Below, piece by piece: positions 25,723-34,690 of a stretch of DNA of 64,000 nucleotides (within the stretch, counting starts at the first letter, position 1; every line of letters starts with the position of its first letter). The position numbers were made by a program, and so were the translations under genes. Below the pieces are notes generated by a model. The model worked only from the letters and a program-made list of their open reading frames with translations. It was not told the DNA's origin and searched no databases. The stretch is from Levilinea saccharolytica (GTDB taxonomy: Bacteria; Chloroflexota; Anaerolineae; Anaerolineales; Anaerolineaceae). Location of the stretch: positions 1-64,000 of the forward strand of contig NZ_LGCM01000065.1 of assembly GCF_001306035.1 (NCBI RefSeq). The letters run 5' to 3'.

Positions 25723-26394
25723 ATGAAAGTATTAATTGCTGGAGGCGGCCGAACCGGAGCGCAGTTGGCCCGTTTTCTCATCAGCCAGAACCATGATGTC
25801 ACCATCGTGGAAGACCGCAAGGAAGTGCTCTCTCGTATTCACCGCGAGCTGCCCACGGAAATGATCGTGGAAGGCAATCCGATTTCTCCGCAAATTTTGG
25901 AGGACGCCGGAATTCGGAGCGCCAATGTGCTGGCGGCGGTGACCACCAGTGACGAAACCAATCTGGTGTTGTGCTACATCGCCCGCAAACGCTACGGCGT
26001 GCGGCGCACGATTGCCCGCGTGAACAATCCGCGGGACGCCTGGCTGTTCACGGAGCAGTTTCATGTGGATGTGGCTGTCAACCAGTCCGAGATCCTGGCG
26101 CGCCTGATTGAAGAAGAAATGTCCATGGGCGACATGATGACCTTGCTCAAATTGCGGCGAGGCAATTTTTCGCTGGTGGAAGAGAAGGTTCCCCCAGGTG
26201 CAAGGGTGATTGGGGTGGAACTGCGCAATATGGATTTATCCCACTGTGTGATTGCGGCCATCATCCGCCACGGTGAAATGGTGATGCCGCGCGGTGTGAC
26301 CACTTTTGAGGTGGGGGATGAAGTTCTGGCGGTGGCCGACCCGCAAGGCGCCCGCATGCTGGCCGATTGGCTGTCTCCGGCGGAAAAAGCCTGA
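25723..26394 (+). CDS. TrkA/KtrA-like RCK protein (second copy)
   Basis: The 223-residue protein has the same layout as its upstream neighbour: VLIAGGGRTGAQLARFLISQ (nucleotide motif), VTIVEDRKEVLSR, then RCK_C with VPPGARVIGVELRNMDL and a second strand near residue 185. The two copies are clearly diverged (similar order, low identity). A heterodimer or paired octameric ring with the first copy is plausible. It is the last gene of the operon and is followed by a terminator. Confidence 0.85.
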   Translation: MKVLIAGGGRTGAQLARFLISQNHDVTIVEDRKEVLSRIHRELPTEMIVEGNPISPQILEDAGIRSANVLAAVTTSDETNLVLCYIARKRYGVRRTIARVNNPRDAWLFTEQFHVDVAVNQSEILARLIEEEMSMGDMMTLLKLRRGNFSLVEEKVPPGARVIGVELRNMDLSHCVIAAIIRHGEMVMPRGVTTFEVGDEVLAVADPQGARMLADWLSPAEKA

Positions 26395-26426
26395 GCACCA
26401 CGGCCAATGAAAAAAGTAGAAATGGG

Positions 26427-26463
26427 GAGAGCGTTTGCAGCGCTGGGACGCTCTCTTTGTTTG
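26427..26463 (+). terminator. Terminator of the potassium uptake operon
   Basis: GAGAGCGT and ACGCTCTC form an 8-bp stem around 13 bases, followed by TTTGTTTG. Confidence 0.75.
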
Positions 26464-26500
26464 CCGCCCCAGATTCACCGCCAAATTCCCCGTGGGGTGT

Positions 26501-26529
26501 TTGACCTGTGGGGGAGGTTCGGGTATAAT
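26501..26529 (+). promoter_or_regulatory. Strong promoter of rpmH-rnpA-yidD operon
   Basis: TTGACC (26501-26506) and TATAAT (26524-26529) are separated by exactly 17 bases, 52 bases before the rpmH start. Confidence 0.85.
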
Positions 26530-26580
26530 TTGGGCTTGCGAATTTTACGTTGATGCTGAGAAAGCAGCGAAAGGATTAGA

Positions 26581-26751
26581 ATGGTCAAACGTACTTATCA
26601 ACCCAAGATCCGCCGCCGCATGCGCGTGCACGGTTTCCGCGAACGCATGTCGACTGCCGACGGCCGTGAGGTTTTAAAGCGCCGCCGCCTGAAGGGCCGC
26701 CATAAACTGACGGTTGTCATGAATAATCACGTTAAGAAGGTTCGCTGGTAA
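26581..26751 (+). CDS. rpmH: 50S ribosomal protein L34
   Basis: The 56-residue basic protein starts [19 protein letters not shown] and contains [20 protein letters not shown], the L34 pattern. Typical L34 ends shortly after GR(H/K)(K/R)LT at 44-47 residues. Here about ten further residues ([12 protein letters not shown]) follow. L34 sits deep in the large subunit and helps fold 23S rRNA. AAAGGA precedes the ATG. The neighbour order rpmH-rnpA-yidD-yidC-jag is the classical bacterial arrangement, but dnaA is not found on the other side. Confidence 0.95.
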   Translation: MVKRTYQPKIRRRMRVHGFRERMSTADGREVLKRRRLKGRHKLTVVMNNHVKKVRW

Positions 26752-26824
26752 ATCACCAGCCTGGGTTAGGCCTCAGCAGGCGTGCCTCGCGGACTCTATG
26801 CGGAGTTAGCCAGCAGGATCCGCC

Positions 26825-27181
26825 GTGAAAAGAAACTTCCGCCTGTCCCGATCTTCCGATTTCTTGCGGGCGCGGCGTTCAGGAAAATCGTATGCCCATG
26901 CCCTTGTTGTGTTGATCGCTGATCCCAATCCGCAGGCAGAACTGCGGATTGGGATTGCGGCCAGCCATTCGGTCGGGAACGCCGTACAGCGAAACCGCGC
27001 AAAACGCCGAATTCGGGCTTGTATGGACAGTTTTTTGCCCTGCATCCCGGTGGGTTGGAATCTGGTTCTGATTGCTCGCCGTCCTTTGGTAGAAGCTCCC
27101 TATGCGGCATTGAAAGCAGCCCTGCATCAGCTGCTGCGAAGGGCGGGCTTGCTGAGCGAACCAACCGAAGATGGAACCTGA
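26825..27181 (+). CDS. rnpA: Ribonuclease P protein component
   Basis: The 118-residue basic protein starts [20 protein letters not shown] and carries the signature [24 protein letters not shown] (the RNR motif, about residues 41-64). It assists the catalytic RNA in 5' maturation of tRNAs. Its 3' end overlaps yidD by 11 bases, so translation is coupled. It lies 73 bases after rpmH under the same promoter. Confidence 0.95.
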   Translation: MKRNFRLSRSSDFLRARRSGKSYAHALVVLIADPNPQAELRIGIAASHSVGNAVQRNRAKRRIRACMDSFLPCIPVGWNLVLIARRPLVEAPYAALKAALHQLLRRAGLLSEPTEDGT

Positions 27182-27467
27182 ACAGGGTGTCGTGATCCCC
27201 GAGTTTGCCCCAGAGCCGCGCTTGCGGGATTTGCCGTTTAACCTCAAGAACCTGGCGCGCTACCCGCTGCTGGCTTTGATCCGCGCATACCAGGCGGTGA
27301 TTTCCCCCGCCTTGCCCCCGGATACCTGCCGCTTTTACCCGTCCTGTTCCCATTACGGCTATCAGGCCATTTACAAACATGGGGCCGTTCGCGGTTCAAT
27401 CCTGGCGATTTGGCGCTTGCTGCGCTGCAACCCTTTTAACCCGGGCGGCTTTGACCCTGTGCCTTAA
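27171..27467 (+). CDS. yidD: Membrane protein insertion efficiency factor YidD
   Basis: The 98-residue protein has the YidD core [38 protein letters not shown] and [17 protein letters not shown]. The three conserved Cys are present. It is longer at its N-terminus than the usual 70-85 residues because of an acidic lead ([17 protein letters not shown]). YidD aids YidC-dependent insertion of membrane proteins. The start lies inside the end of rnpA. Confidence 0.93.
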   Translation: MEPEQGVVIPEFAPEPRLRDLPFNLKNLARYPLLALIRAYQAVISPALPPDTCRFYPSCSHYGYQAIYKHGAVRGSILAIWRLLRCNPFNPGGFDPVP

Positions 27468-27506
27468 GCTGGGCGGGCGCAGATATTCGATTTTGGAGAC
27501 CAACGG

Positions 27507-28580
27507 TTGTTGTCCATGAAATCCAAAAGAATCCTTTCCATTACCTTTGTACTTATGGCTGCTTCTCTGCTGCTCAGCGCCTGCAGCGGGGGCCTGGCGG
27601 CCAGCTCCTGGCCGGGTGTGACGGTTGCGGGCGATGTGGCTTATGTGGCCTACGGCTCTGAGATTGGGGCCGTGAACCTGAGCACCGGCAATTTAACCTG
27701 GCGGTACCCCGAAAAAGTGGACGCGCGCACCACCTATTACGCCGCACCGCAGTTGGACGGCACGCAGCTTCTGGTGGGCGATTACGCCAACAAACTGCAC
27801 AGCCTGGACGCCAACACCGGCACCGCGCAGTGGGCCTTTGAAGGCGCAGCCGGGCGTTATATTGCGCCGGTGAAAATCCTTCCGGATGCCATCCTGGCTG
27901 CCAATGCTGACCATCACCTGTATGTGTTGGACCGCCAGGGCCAACTGCGCTGGAAATTCGAAACTCAGCAGGGCGTGTGGGCACAGCCGGTGACGGATGA
28001 GAATTTTATCTATCTGGCGGGCATGGACCGTCAGCTCTACGCGCTGCCTATGGCGGGCGGTGAGCCGCGCTGGACGAAAGACCTGGGCGGCTCGGTGGTG
28101 TACGGGCTGGCGTTGGACGCGGATGGGGTGCTGTACGTGTCCACCATGGCCAAAGAGGTCATCGCCCTGCGCGCTGAAAACGGGCAGGAACTGTGGCGCT
28201 TTGCTGCGCAGGGCGTCATTTGGGCGCGCCCCGTGGTGAAGGACGGCAAAGTCTTTGTGGGCGACCTGACCGGCAAATTCTACGGCATTGACGCCAAGAA
28301 CGGCCAGGCGGTGTGGTCGGTGGATACCGGTGCGCCGGTGATCGCCGCGGCCGGACAGACCCCCGAAAACCTGGTGGTGGTCAACGAAAAAGGCGATGTG
28401 ATCTTCTTGACCCTGGACGGCTCGATTGTGTGGACGCGCACAGTTAATGGTAAACTGTATAGCAGCCCCGCGGTCGGTGAGAAACATATCGTCGTTGCCG
28501 CTCTGGAAGGCGAAAACCTCCTGGTGGCGTTCGATTTCCAGGGGAATCAAACCTGGCAATTCCAGTTCCCCAAAAAATAA
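27507..28580 (+). CDS. PQQ-type beta-propeller lipoprotein
   Basis: The 357-residue protein starts with a lipoprotein signal ending LLLSACSG. The mature part is a beta-propeller of PQQ/BamB-like repeats, such as VAYVAYGSEIGAVNLSTG, KLHSLDANTGTAQWAFEG, HLYVLDRQGQLRWKFE, EVIALRAENGQELWRF and KFYGIDAKNGQAVWSV. The enzyme-type PQQ-binding residues are not evident, so it is probably a scaffold. A TTG at 27507 lies eight bases after GGAG and seems the best start; an ATG at 27516 is possible. It sits between yidD and yidC, where this gene order normally has nothing, so a role in membrane or secreted protein biogenesis is a reasonable guess. Confidence 0.72.
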   Translation: MLSMKSKRILSITFVLMAASLLLSACSGGLAASSWPGVTVAGDVAYVAYGSEIGAVNLSTGNLTWRYPEKVDARTTYYAAPQLDGTQLLVGDYANKLHSLDANTGTAQWAFEGAAGRYIAPVKILPDAILAANADHHLYVLDRQGQLRWKFETQQGVWAQPVTDENFIYLAGMDRQLYALPMAGGEPRWTKDLGGSVVYGLALDADGVLYVSTMAKEVIALRAENGQELWRFAAQGVIWARPVVKDGKVFVGDLTGKFYGIDAKNGQAVWSVDTGAPVIAAAGQTPENLVVVNEKGDVIFLTLDGSIVWTRTVNGKLYSSPAVGEKHIVVAALEGENLLVAFDFQGNQTWQFQFPKK

Positions 28581-28593
28581 GGTAGGTTGAACC

Positions 28594-29388
28594 ATGTGGG
28601 ATGCGTTTGTTGGAATTTTCATTAACGTCCTGCTCTACATTTATCAGTTGGTGGGCAATTTCGGGGTGGCGATCATCCTCTTCACCATTCTGATCCGCCT
28701 GCTGACCCATCCGCTGACGGTGAGCCAGCTGAAGGGCACGCAGAAGATGCAGGACTTGCAGAAGGATAAACGCTGGATTGAAATCCAGACCAAATATAAG
28801 GGTGACAAGGAAAAGCTTTCGCAGGAGCAGATGAAGCTGTATCAAGAGTTGGGGATTAACCCTCTGTCGTCCTGCCTGCCGACCCTCATTCAATTCCCCA
28901 TCATCATCGGCCTGTACCAGGCGGTGATTCAGGCGCTGGCCTCCACGCCGGTGGAACTGCTCAAGCTGACCGGGCACGTGTACCCCTGGCTGCTCAAGGT
29001 GGAATCCCTGATCCCGCTGAACAGCCGATTCTTGTGGATGGATTTGGGCTCGCCGGAACGGCTGAACCTGCCGTTTTTGTCCTTCGGCATCCCCGTTCTG
29101 GCCATTGTGGTCACGGCGTCCACCTACATTCAGTCTAAGCTGATGACGCCCCCCTCCAGCAGCCCCGGCGACCAGACGGCGATGATGTCGAACATGATGA
29201 ACCTGTACATGCCGTTCTTGATGGGCTACCTGGCGCTGACGCTGGCTTCGGGTCTGTCGCTGTATTTCCTGGTGTCCAACATCATCGGTATCGCCCAATA
29301 TGCCATCCTGGGTAAGGTCAACTGGCGTAATTTGCTGCCAACCCGCAAGCCTGCGGCGGACACCCCGGCTGCCAAAGGGAAAAAATAG
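28594..29388 (+). CDS. yidC: Membrane protein insertase YidC
   Basis: The 264-residue protein is of the short YidC/Oxa1 type without the large periplasmic domain. Hydrophobic segments lie at about residues 5-45, 105-125, 155-175 and 205-235. The conserved hydrophilic-groove Arg is in LFTILIRLLTHPLTVSQ, and the cytoplasmic helical hairpin follows (KMQDLQKDKRWIEIQTKYKGD). It inserts membrane proteins alone or with SecYEG. The basic tail KPAADTPAAKGKK may contact ribosomes. It follows the PQQ lipoprotein by 13 bases. Confidence 0.93.
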   Translation: MWDAFVGIFINVLLYIYQLVGNFGVAIILFTILIRLLTHPLTVSQLKGTQKMQDLQKDKRWIEIQTKYKGDKEKLSQEQMKLYQELGINPLSSCLPTLIQFPIIIGLYQAVIQALASTPVELLKLTGHVYPWLLKVESLIPLNSRFLWMDLGSPERLNLPFLSFGIPVLAIVVTASTYIQSKLMTPPSSSPGDQTAMMSNMMNLYMPFLMGYLALTLASGLSLYFLVSNIIGIAQYAILGKVNWRNLLPTRKPAADTPAAKGKK

Positions 29389-29414
29389 ACGGCTTGCTTT
29401 CAATCGAGGCGGAC

Positions 29415-30200
29415 ATGAGTGAAGAAAAGACAACGCTAGAAGTGATTGCCCCTACAGTTGATGAGGCCATCGCCAACGGTCTGGGCCAGTTGGGCCTGCC
29501 GCGCGAGATGGTGGATGTGGAAGTGTTGGATGCGGGCAGCCGCGGCCTGTTTGGGCTGGGCGGCCGCCAGGCGCGCGTGCGCCTGAGCATTCGCTGGGCG
29601 GAGGAAGGCCAAAGCAAAAGCAGCCCGGCCGCCCCCCCGGTGGAAAGCCCCGCGCCGAAAAATGAAGAAGCCCCCGCGGTGACCACTGCGCCCGTGCCTG
29701 CGCCTGCGCGCACCGAACCGGCGGGCGATGAAGAGACCCTGCGCATTGCCGTCCAGGTGGTTTCCGACCTGCTGGAGCGCATGAAGGTGCGCGCGCGGGT
29801 GACGGCGGATTATGTGCAGCCGGAAGAGGGCGGCGACCAGCCGACCGTGATGGTGGAGATTCAGGGCAACGATTTGAGCATCCTGATTGGCCGCCGCTCG
29901 GAGACCCTCAACGCCTTGCAGTACATCGCCAATTTGATCGTGGGCCGCGAGGCCGGACGCTGGGTGCCTTTGATGATTGATGTGCAAGGCTACCGCCAGC
30001 GCCGCGAGCGCCAGCTGCGCCAACTGGCCCGCCGCATGGCCGAACAGGCTTTGCATACCGGCCGCCGTCAGGTGCTGGAACCCATGCCCGCCAATGAACG
30101 GCGCGTCATTCACCTGGAGCTGCGCGAGCACGACGCTGTGAGCACCGAGAGCGTGGGCGAAGAGCCGAACCGCAAGGTGACCATCGTCCCGAAGAAATAA
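29415..30200 (+). CDS. jag: Jag/KhpB RNA-binding protein
   Basis: The 261-residue protein has three parts. An N-terminal Jag_N domain runs to about residue 60 ([13 protein letters not shown]...[13 protein letters not shown]), with a Pro/Ala-rich linker to about residue 105. A KH domain centres on [20 protein letters not shown], and a C-terminal R3H domain carries [14 protein letters not shown]. KhpB proteins bind RNA, often with KhpA, and affect cell division and envelope synthesis. The ATG at 29415 follows GAGGCGGAC. Its link to yidC is the standard arrangement. Confidence 0.93.
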   Translation: MSEEKTTLEVIAPTVDEAIANGLGQLGLPREMVDVEVLDAGSRGLFGLGGRQARVRLSIRWAEEGQSKSSPAAPPVESPAPKNEEAPAVTTAPVPAPARTEPAGDEETLRIAVQVVSDLLERMKVRARVTADYVQPEEGGDQPTVMVEIQGNDLSILIGRRSETLNALQYIANLIVGREAGRWVPLMIDVQGYRQRRERQLRQLARRMAEQALHTGRRQVLEPMPANERRVIHLELREHDAVSTESVGEEPNRKVTIVPKK

Positions 30201-30213
30201 GGTTAACGCCGGA

Positions 30214-30285
30214 CAACCCTTTTGCGGGTTGCAGCGGGACAAACGAATGCAGCGCTGCCCCAGCCTTCCGGCTGCGGCAGCGCTG
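30214..30285 (+). other. Two hairpins after the insertase operon
   Basis: A small stem CAACCC/GGGTTG lies at about 30213-30230. A long one, CAGCGCTGCC (30250-30259) with GGCAGCGCTG (30276-30285), encloses AGCC/GGCT. Neither is followed by a T-run, so termination is possible but not certain. A TATAAT at 30301-30306, 62 bases before the next start, may be the promoter of the phosphorylase gene. Confidence 0.5.
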
Positions 30286-30367
30286 TGTTGATGATTTCGG
30301 TATAATGAGATCAGGGTTGATTTTCCCCAGCGCGGATGAGCCGCGCGGGGCCAGAAAGGGAGCCAAT

Positions 30368-31672
30368 ATGCGTGCAGTGGATATCATCATCAAAAAACGC
30401 GATCACGGAGAATTGAGCACAGCGGAAATTCGCTATTTTGTGGAAGGCTTCACGCGCGGCGATATTCCCGATTACCAGGCATCGGCCTGGGCGATGGCAG
30501 TGCTGCTGAACGGCATGAGCGACCGCGAGGTGACCGACCTGACCCTGGCGATGGCCGATTCGGGTGAGGTGCTGGATCTCAGCCAGGTGGTGCCGATCGC
30601 GGTGGACAAACATTCCACCGGCGGGGTGGGGGATAAAGTCACCATGACGGTGGCACCCCTGGTGGCGGCCTGCGGGCTGGCGGTGGGCAAGATGTCGGGA
30701 CGCGGCCTGGGGTTCAGCGGCGGGACGCTGGACAAGCTGGAATCGATTCCTGGCTACCGTGTGAACCTTTCGCGCGAGGAGTTTATGGCGCAGTTGGCCC
30801 GCATCGGGATTGTGCTCACCGGCCAAAGCGGCGATCTGGCCCCCGCGGACGGCAAGATGTACGCCCTGCGGGATGTGACCGGCACAGTGCCCTCCATCCC
30901 CCTGATCGCCTCCTCGGTGATGAGCAAAAAAATCGCCGCAGGCGCGCAGGCGATTGTGCTGGATGTGAAGACCGGTAAGGGCGCCTTCATGGAAACCCTG
31001 GAGGACGCCCGCCATCTGGCCCGCCTGATGGCCGCCATCGGCCGCCTGAGCGGGCGCAAGGTGGTGGCGCTGATTTCAGACATGAACCAGCCCCTGGGCG
31101 ATGCGGTGGGCAACGCTTTGGAATTGCAGGAAGCCATCGCGGGGCTGCACGACCAGGGCCCTGCGGATTTCCGCGAACACTGCCTGGTGGTGGCCAGCCA
31201 TATGCTGGTGCTGGGCGAAACCGCCCCCGATCTGGACAGCGCCCGCCGCATGGCCGAGGACGCTTTGGTTTCGGGCCGCGGCTGGGAAAAATTCCGCCAG
31301 TTGGTGGAAGCCCAGGGCGGCGATGTTTCGTACATTGATCACCCTGAAAAGCTGCCCGCGGCGGCCCTGCGCCAACCCCTGCGCGCCGAGCGCGGCGGCT
31401 GGCTGGCAGCCCTGAACGCGCGTGAGGTGGGCGAGACGGCGGTGGATTTGGGCGCGGGGCGGGCCAAGAAAACGGATGTGATTGACTACGGTGTGGGCAT
31501 GGTGCTGCACGCCAAGGTGGGCGACCGCGTGGAAGCCGGGCAGGAGCTGGTGACGGTGCACGCCAACAGCCCCGAACGGCTGCAAGCCGCCCTGCAGCGC
31601 CTGGCGGGGGCCTTCACCCTCAGCGATGCGCCCTGCGAACCGCTGCCGCTGTTTTATGATGTGATTTCGTAA
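30368..31672 (+). CDS. pdp: Pyrimidine-nucleoside (thymidine) phosphorylase
   Basis: The 434-residue enzyme splits pyrimidine nucleosides with phosphate into base and (deoxy)ribose 1-phosphate. Motifs are the N-terminal helical part [17 protein letters not shown], the phosphate loop [15 protein letters not shown], the family signature [20 protein letters not shown] and [12 protein letters not shown]. The length fits Pdp/DeoA (430-440). The ATG at 30368 follows AAAGGGAGCCAAT; an upstream in-frame ATG lies inside the promoter. It converges on the L,D-transpeptidase gene with only 16 bases between stops. Confidence 0.92.
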   Translation: MRAVDIIIKKRDHGELSTAEIRYFVEGFTRGDIPDYQASAWAMAVLLNGMSDREVTDLTLAMADSGEVLDLSQVVPIAVDKHSTGGVGDKVTMTVAPLVAACGLAVGKMSGRGLGFSGGTLDKLESIPGYRVNLSREEFMAQLARIGIVLTGQSGDLAPADGKMYALRDVTGTVPSIPLIASSVMSKKIAAGAQAIVLDVKTGKGAFMETLEDARHLARLMAAIGRLSGRKVVALISDMNQPLGDAVGNALELQEAIAGLHDQGPADFREHCLVVASHMLVLGETAPDLDSARRMAEDALVSGRGWEKFRQLVEAQGGDVSYIDHPEKLPAAALRQPLRAERGGWLAALNAREVGETAVDLGAGRAKKTDVIDYGVGMVLHAKVGDRVEAGQELVTVHANSPERLQAALQRLAGAFTLSDAPCEPLPLFYDVIS

Positions 31673-31688
31673 GGCGGGAAAAAACGAA

Positions 31689-32726
31689 TCAGGCTTCGCG
31701 GACGGACACGCGCGTGCCCCACTGCGAAGCCTGCATTTGCTCCGGCGGCGCCCAGGGGATCGTCCAGCGGTAGATCCACAGGGCGTCGGCGTTGCGCAGG
31801 TTGATGCAGCCGTGGCTCATGCGCACGCCGAAGTTGTCGTGCCAATAGCAGCCGTGCAGGCTGAGGCCGGTTTCGTGAAAGAAGGACACCCAGGGGACCC
31901 CCAGCAGCGCCCCGGAGAGGAGTTCATCGCTGAGCTTCTTATCCCCCATCGGGCGCGTGGGGGTCTTCACGGTGATATGGAAGTCGCCGATGAGGGTATC
32001 GGTGGGGATTTCGCCGGGGGGCGGCGGCTCTTTTTGGGGCATACCGGAAGAAATGTCGGTCTCAAAGACGATTTGCCCCTCCTGGTAGGCGGTCAGGGTC
32101 TGCTGGCCGATGGAAATGAGGATGTATTTATCCTTTGAATCCACCTGGGGGGCGATGGGGGTCAGTTCGTGGGCGGGCACAGGGCGCAGATGCGCCGCGG
32201 GGGCCCAATAGACGCGCTCGTAAATGTCTTTCAACTGATACCAGGGGCTGCCGTCGGGGCCTTCTTCCACGGCCACCGCCCAATGGGTGCTGCCGTAATA
32301 CAGGCGGTTGATGGGGAACCATTCGCCGCCGCGGGTGCGCTGGTAGGCGCGGGTGTAGGGCGTGCTGGTTTCCATCAGTTGGCCGTTGGCGGGGATGGAG
32401 GTGAGGCAGGGCTGCAGGAGGGTCTGCACGCGCTGGGTGCGGGCGGAATGGACGTAGCCGCCCCACACGCGGTACCACCGGCGGTTGCGGCCGCTTTCCG
32501 TCTGAACGGTGTGATAGACGTGCAGCAGTTCGTCGCGGCGGCGGGTAGCCACGGCGCGGCCCTGGTAAGAGGGCTGGTCGTACACGGTGACCCAATCCCC
32601 GGCCACGCGGATCAGGTCTTGACCCTCCAGTTCCTCCAGCCAGCGGCTGGCGGGCAGCAAAGCCAGCCCAGCCAGGGCCGTCAGGCCGCGCTGGATGAAG
32701 GCTCGGCGGGTGATCTTTTCGGACAT
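31689..32726 (-). CDS. L,D-transpeptidase (YkuD domain), probably Tat-exported
   Basis: The 345-residue protein begins SEKITRRAFIQRGLTALAGLALLPA, a twin-arginine-like signal (RRAFIQ) with a hydrophobic core. The catalytic YkuD domain is C-terminal: HGCYWHDNFGVRMSHGCINLRNADA contains the HxxG-type His and the SHGCxN cysteine nucleophile (about residue 320). A SH3-like region may lie between (residues 38-110). Such enzymes make 3-3 or lipoprotein cross-links in peptidoglycan. It is the last gene of a three-gene operon with the FkbM methyltransferase and the glycosyltransferase, which suggests cell-envelope assembly. Confidence 0.85.
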   Translation of the reverse strand: MSEKITRRAFIQRGLTALAGLALLPASRWLEELEGQDLIRVAGDWVTVYDQPSYQGRAVATRRRDELLHVYHTVQTESGRNRRWYRVWGGYVHSARTQRVQTLLQPCLTSIPANGQLMETSTPYTRAYQRTRGGEWFPINRLYYGSTHWAVAVEEGPDGSPWYQLKDIYERVYWAPAAHLRPVPAHELTPIAPQVDSKDKYILISIGQQTLTAYQEGQIVFETDISSGMPQKEPPPPGEIPTDTLIGDFHITVKTPTRPMGDKKLSDELLSGALLGVPWVSFFHETGLSLHGCYWHDNFGVRMSHGCINLRNADALWIYRWTIPWAPPEQMQASQWGTRVSVREA

Positions 32727-32729
32727 GCG

Positions 32730-33419
32730 CTAATGGTAGAAGAGGTAGTTGTGATCGTCCAGCGAGAAGACGCGGTAGCCGGCAGCGCGGATCTTTTCCA
32801 CGGCGCGGCGCGTGTCTTCAATGCTGTAATGCGGCACGGCGTGATGGTGAAACTCGATGAAAATTTGGTCAAAGGGGGCCAGATCGCGCACGTCTAATTG
32901 GGCGATGACCTCAAATTCGGCCCCTTCCAGGTCCAGCTTCAGATACTCCACCCGCTCCGCGCCCACGCGCCCGGCCAGGGCCGAGATGGGCAGGGTTTCC
33001 ACATCATACTGCAGGGTGGAATCGCGGCGCACGTTGGTGTGGTCGGTGTGAATGGAGCCGCTTTCGAAATGCTCGCTTTCGTAGAAAGTGATCGTTCCGG
33101 CGGCGGCGGTGACGGCCAGGGGCAGGTGGGTGAAGCGTCCGTTGGTCTGCTGTTCCAGGGTGTGCAGGGGGGCGCGGTGCTTGAGGGTGGGGTCAATGCC
33201 GAAGGCGCGCACCCCAAAGACGTTGATCAGGTGGCGGGAAAATTCGGCTTCAAAGCCGCAGCCCGCGTCAATGATCACGCTTTGCTCTGAAAAGCGCGGG
33301 AAGTAGATGTAATTGGGGGGTGAGAAGCGCAGCCCCAGGCGTTGGGCTTGCAGCTTGCGCCAAAAGATCTTCCAGGTGCGGCGCAGACGGCGCAGGGCGC
33401 GGGTGAAAAAAGACTTCAT
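32730..33419 (-). CDS. FkbM family methyltransferase
   Basis: The 229-residue protein has a class I SAM fold of the FkbM type: SVIIDAGCGFEAEFSRHLIN (motif I), VEYLKLDLEGAEFEVIAQLD and QIFIEFHHHAVPHY. FkbM proteins O-methylate sugars or polyketides. Next to a family 4 glycosyltransferase it probably methylates a glycan of the cell surface. Its ATG overlaps the glycosyltransferase stop (ATGA), and three bases separate its stop from the L,D-transpeptidase start. Confidence 0.85.
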   Translation of the reverse strand: MKSFFTRALRRLRRTWKIFWRKLQAQRLGLRFSPPNYIYFPRFSEQSVIIDAGCGFEAEFSRHLINVFGVRAFGIDPTLKHRAPLHTLEQQTNGRFTHLPLAVTAAAGTITFYESEHFESGSIHTDHTNVRRDSTLQYDVETLPISALAGRVGAERVEYLKLDLEGAEFEVIAQLDVRDLAPFDQIFIEFHHHAVPHYSIEDTRRAVEKIRAAGYRVFSLDDHNYLFYH

Positions 33420-34552
33420 TTTCCCTCCAGGGGCAGACCCGCCAGGGCGCGCTGGGCGCGCGCCAGCCAGGTGTACGGTTCAGAATCGGCGCGGGCCTGA
33501 CGGCTGAGGGCGGCGATGCGCTGCGGGTCTTCGATCAGCGCGCCCAGAGCTGCCGCCCATCCGTCCACATCTTCGGGCGGGCAGAACACGGCGTTGTGCG
33601 GATTGAGGACTTCGTGCAGCACGGGCAGGTCGCTGGTGAGGATGGCGCGTCCGGCGGCGAGGTAATCAAACATTTTCATGGGGGAGCAGATGCTGGCGGA
33701 ATCGCCGCCGCTGCTGCCCGCGATCTTGCGTTCATAGGGCATGAGGAGGATATCCGCGGCGGCCTGGTAGAGGGGCAAAGCGCGCTGGGGGACGAAGCCG
33801 GTGAGGGTCACGTGGCTCAGTTGGGCGGCGCTGAGGCGCTCGCGCCAGGCGTCCACATCCCGCGGGTTGCCGCCCACCCACAAGAAGTTCACCTGCGGAA
33901 AGCGCCGCGCCAGCTCGAAGAGCAGGTTCATGCCGCGCCCGGCGTAAAAATGGCCGGTGTAGCCCACGGTGAGGCCCTGGGGCAGCCCCAGTTGGGCGCG
34001 GGCGGTGGGGGCATCTGGCAATTGAGCGTATTGGGCGCGGTCGGCGGCGTTGGGGGCAATCTGCACTTCGCTGCCGTGCAGCGGCAGGCCGTAGGCGGCT
34101 TCCAGCTCCTGGCGCAGGGCCTGGGTGATGAGCAGCAGGCGTTTGGGCTTGCGGCTGCGCATGAACCCGCGGAAGAGGCGCGGCCCCAGCTTGCCGGTGG
34201 GCGGGCCGTGCAGCTCCACCAGGGTGGGCCAGCCCAGCCACAGCCCGGGCAGGGCGGCCTGCAAGGCCCAAGTGTAGAGGGCCTGGGCGCCCCAGGCGCG
34301 GGCCTGCAGCAGAGCGCGCAGGGTGAAATCATAGCGGCGGAAGACCAGCGGGGCGGGAACCCAGCGCACATCGAAGCGCGTTTCCAGCCCGTAGCGCTCC
34401 GCCAGGGCTTCCCAGGGGGCGGCGGTGCGTCCAGGAACCCACAGGCACACCTCATGCCCGGCCTGGGCCAGCGCCTGGCAGGCTTTCATCACCTGGATGC
34501 TGTTGGCGGTGCTGGAGGGGACAAGGGAGGTGGCGATTGCGGCAATTTTCAA
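33416..34552 (-). CDS. Glycosyltransferase family 4 protein
   Basis: The 378-residue GT-B enzyme starts with KIAAIATSLVPSSTANSIQVMKA, the N-terminal Rossmann strand. The C-terminal domain has LTVGYTGHFYAGRGMNLLFELA and ADILLMPYERKIAGSSG, ending with an E-like region SPMKMFDYLAAGRAIL. This is the usual nucleotide-sugar site of GT4. A TTG at 34552 preceded by GGAGCCGCTATT is the best start; the frame is open further upstream but that part overlaps intergenic DNA with a promoter for the opposite strand. First gene of the operon; it likely builds surface glycans. Confidence 0.82.
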   Translation of the reverse strand: MKIAAIATSLVPSSTANSIQVMKACQALAQAGHEVCLWVPGRTAAPWEALAERYGLETRFDVRWVPAPLVFRRYDFTLRALLQARAWGAQALYTWALQAALPGLWLGWPTLVELHGPPTGKLGPRLFRGFMRSRKPKRLLLITQALRQELEAAYGLPLHGSEVQIAPNAADRAQYAQLPDAPTARAQLGLPQGLTVGYTGHFYAGRGMNLLFELARRFPQVNFLWVGGNPRDVDAWRERLSAAQLSHVTLTGFVPQRALPLYQAAADILLMPYERKIAGSSGGDSASICSPMKMFDYLAAGRAILTSDLPVLHEVLNPHNAVFCPPEDVDGWAAALGALIEDPQRIAALSRQARADSEPYTWLARAQRALAGLPLEGK

Positions 34553-34640
34553 AATAGCGGCTCCACGGGCGGTCTTGGGCTGATTGTACCATACCTGTTC
34601 GGGGCTGGGCTGGAGAGGAAAGCCTGGCCAACTGGGTGAT

Positions 34641-34669
34641 TGACCCCTCTGGCAAAATATGGTAGTATC
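34641..34669 (+). promoter_or_regulatory. Promoter of the T-box/ileS unit
   Basis: TTGACC (34641-34646) and TAGTAT (34664-34669) are 17 bases apart, about 22 bases before the first conserved T-box leader bases. Confidence 0.8.
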
Positions 34670-34690
34670 GAGGCAGTTTCGTGTAAAAAA

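Noticed and set aside
26400-26580. Replication origin next to rpmH
   Set aside because: No dnaA gene and no cluster of DnaA boxes; the region is explained by a terminator and a promoter.
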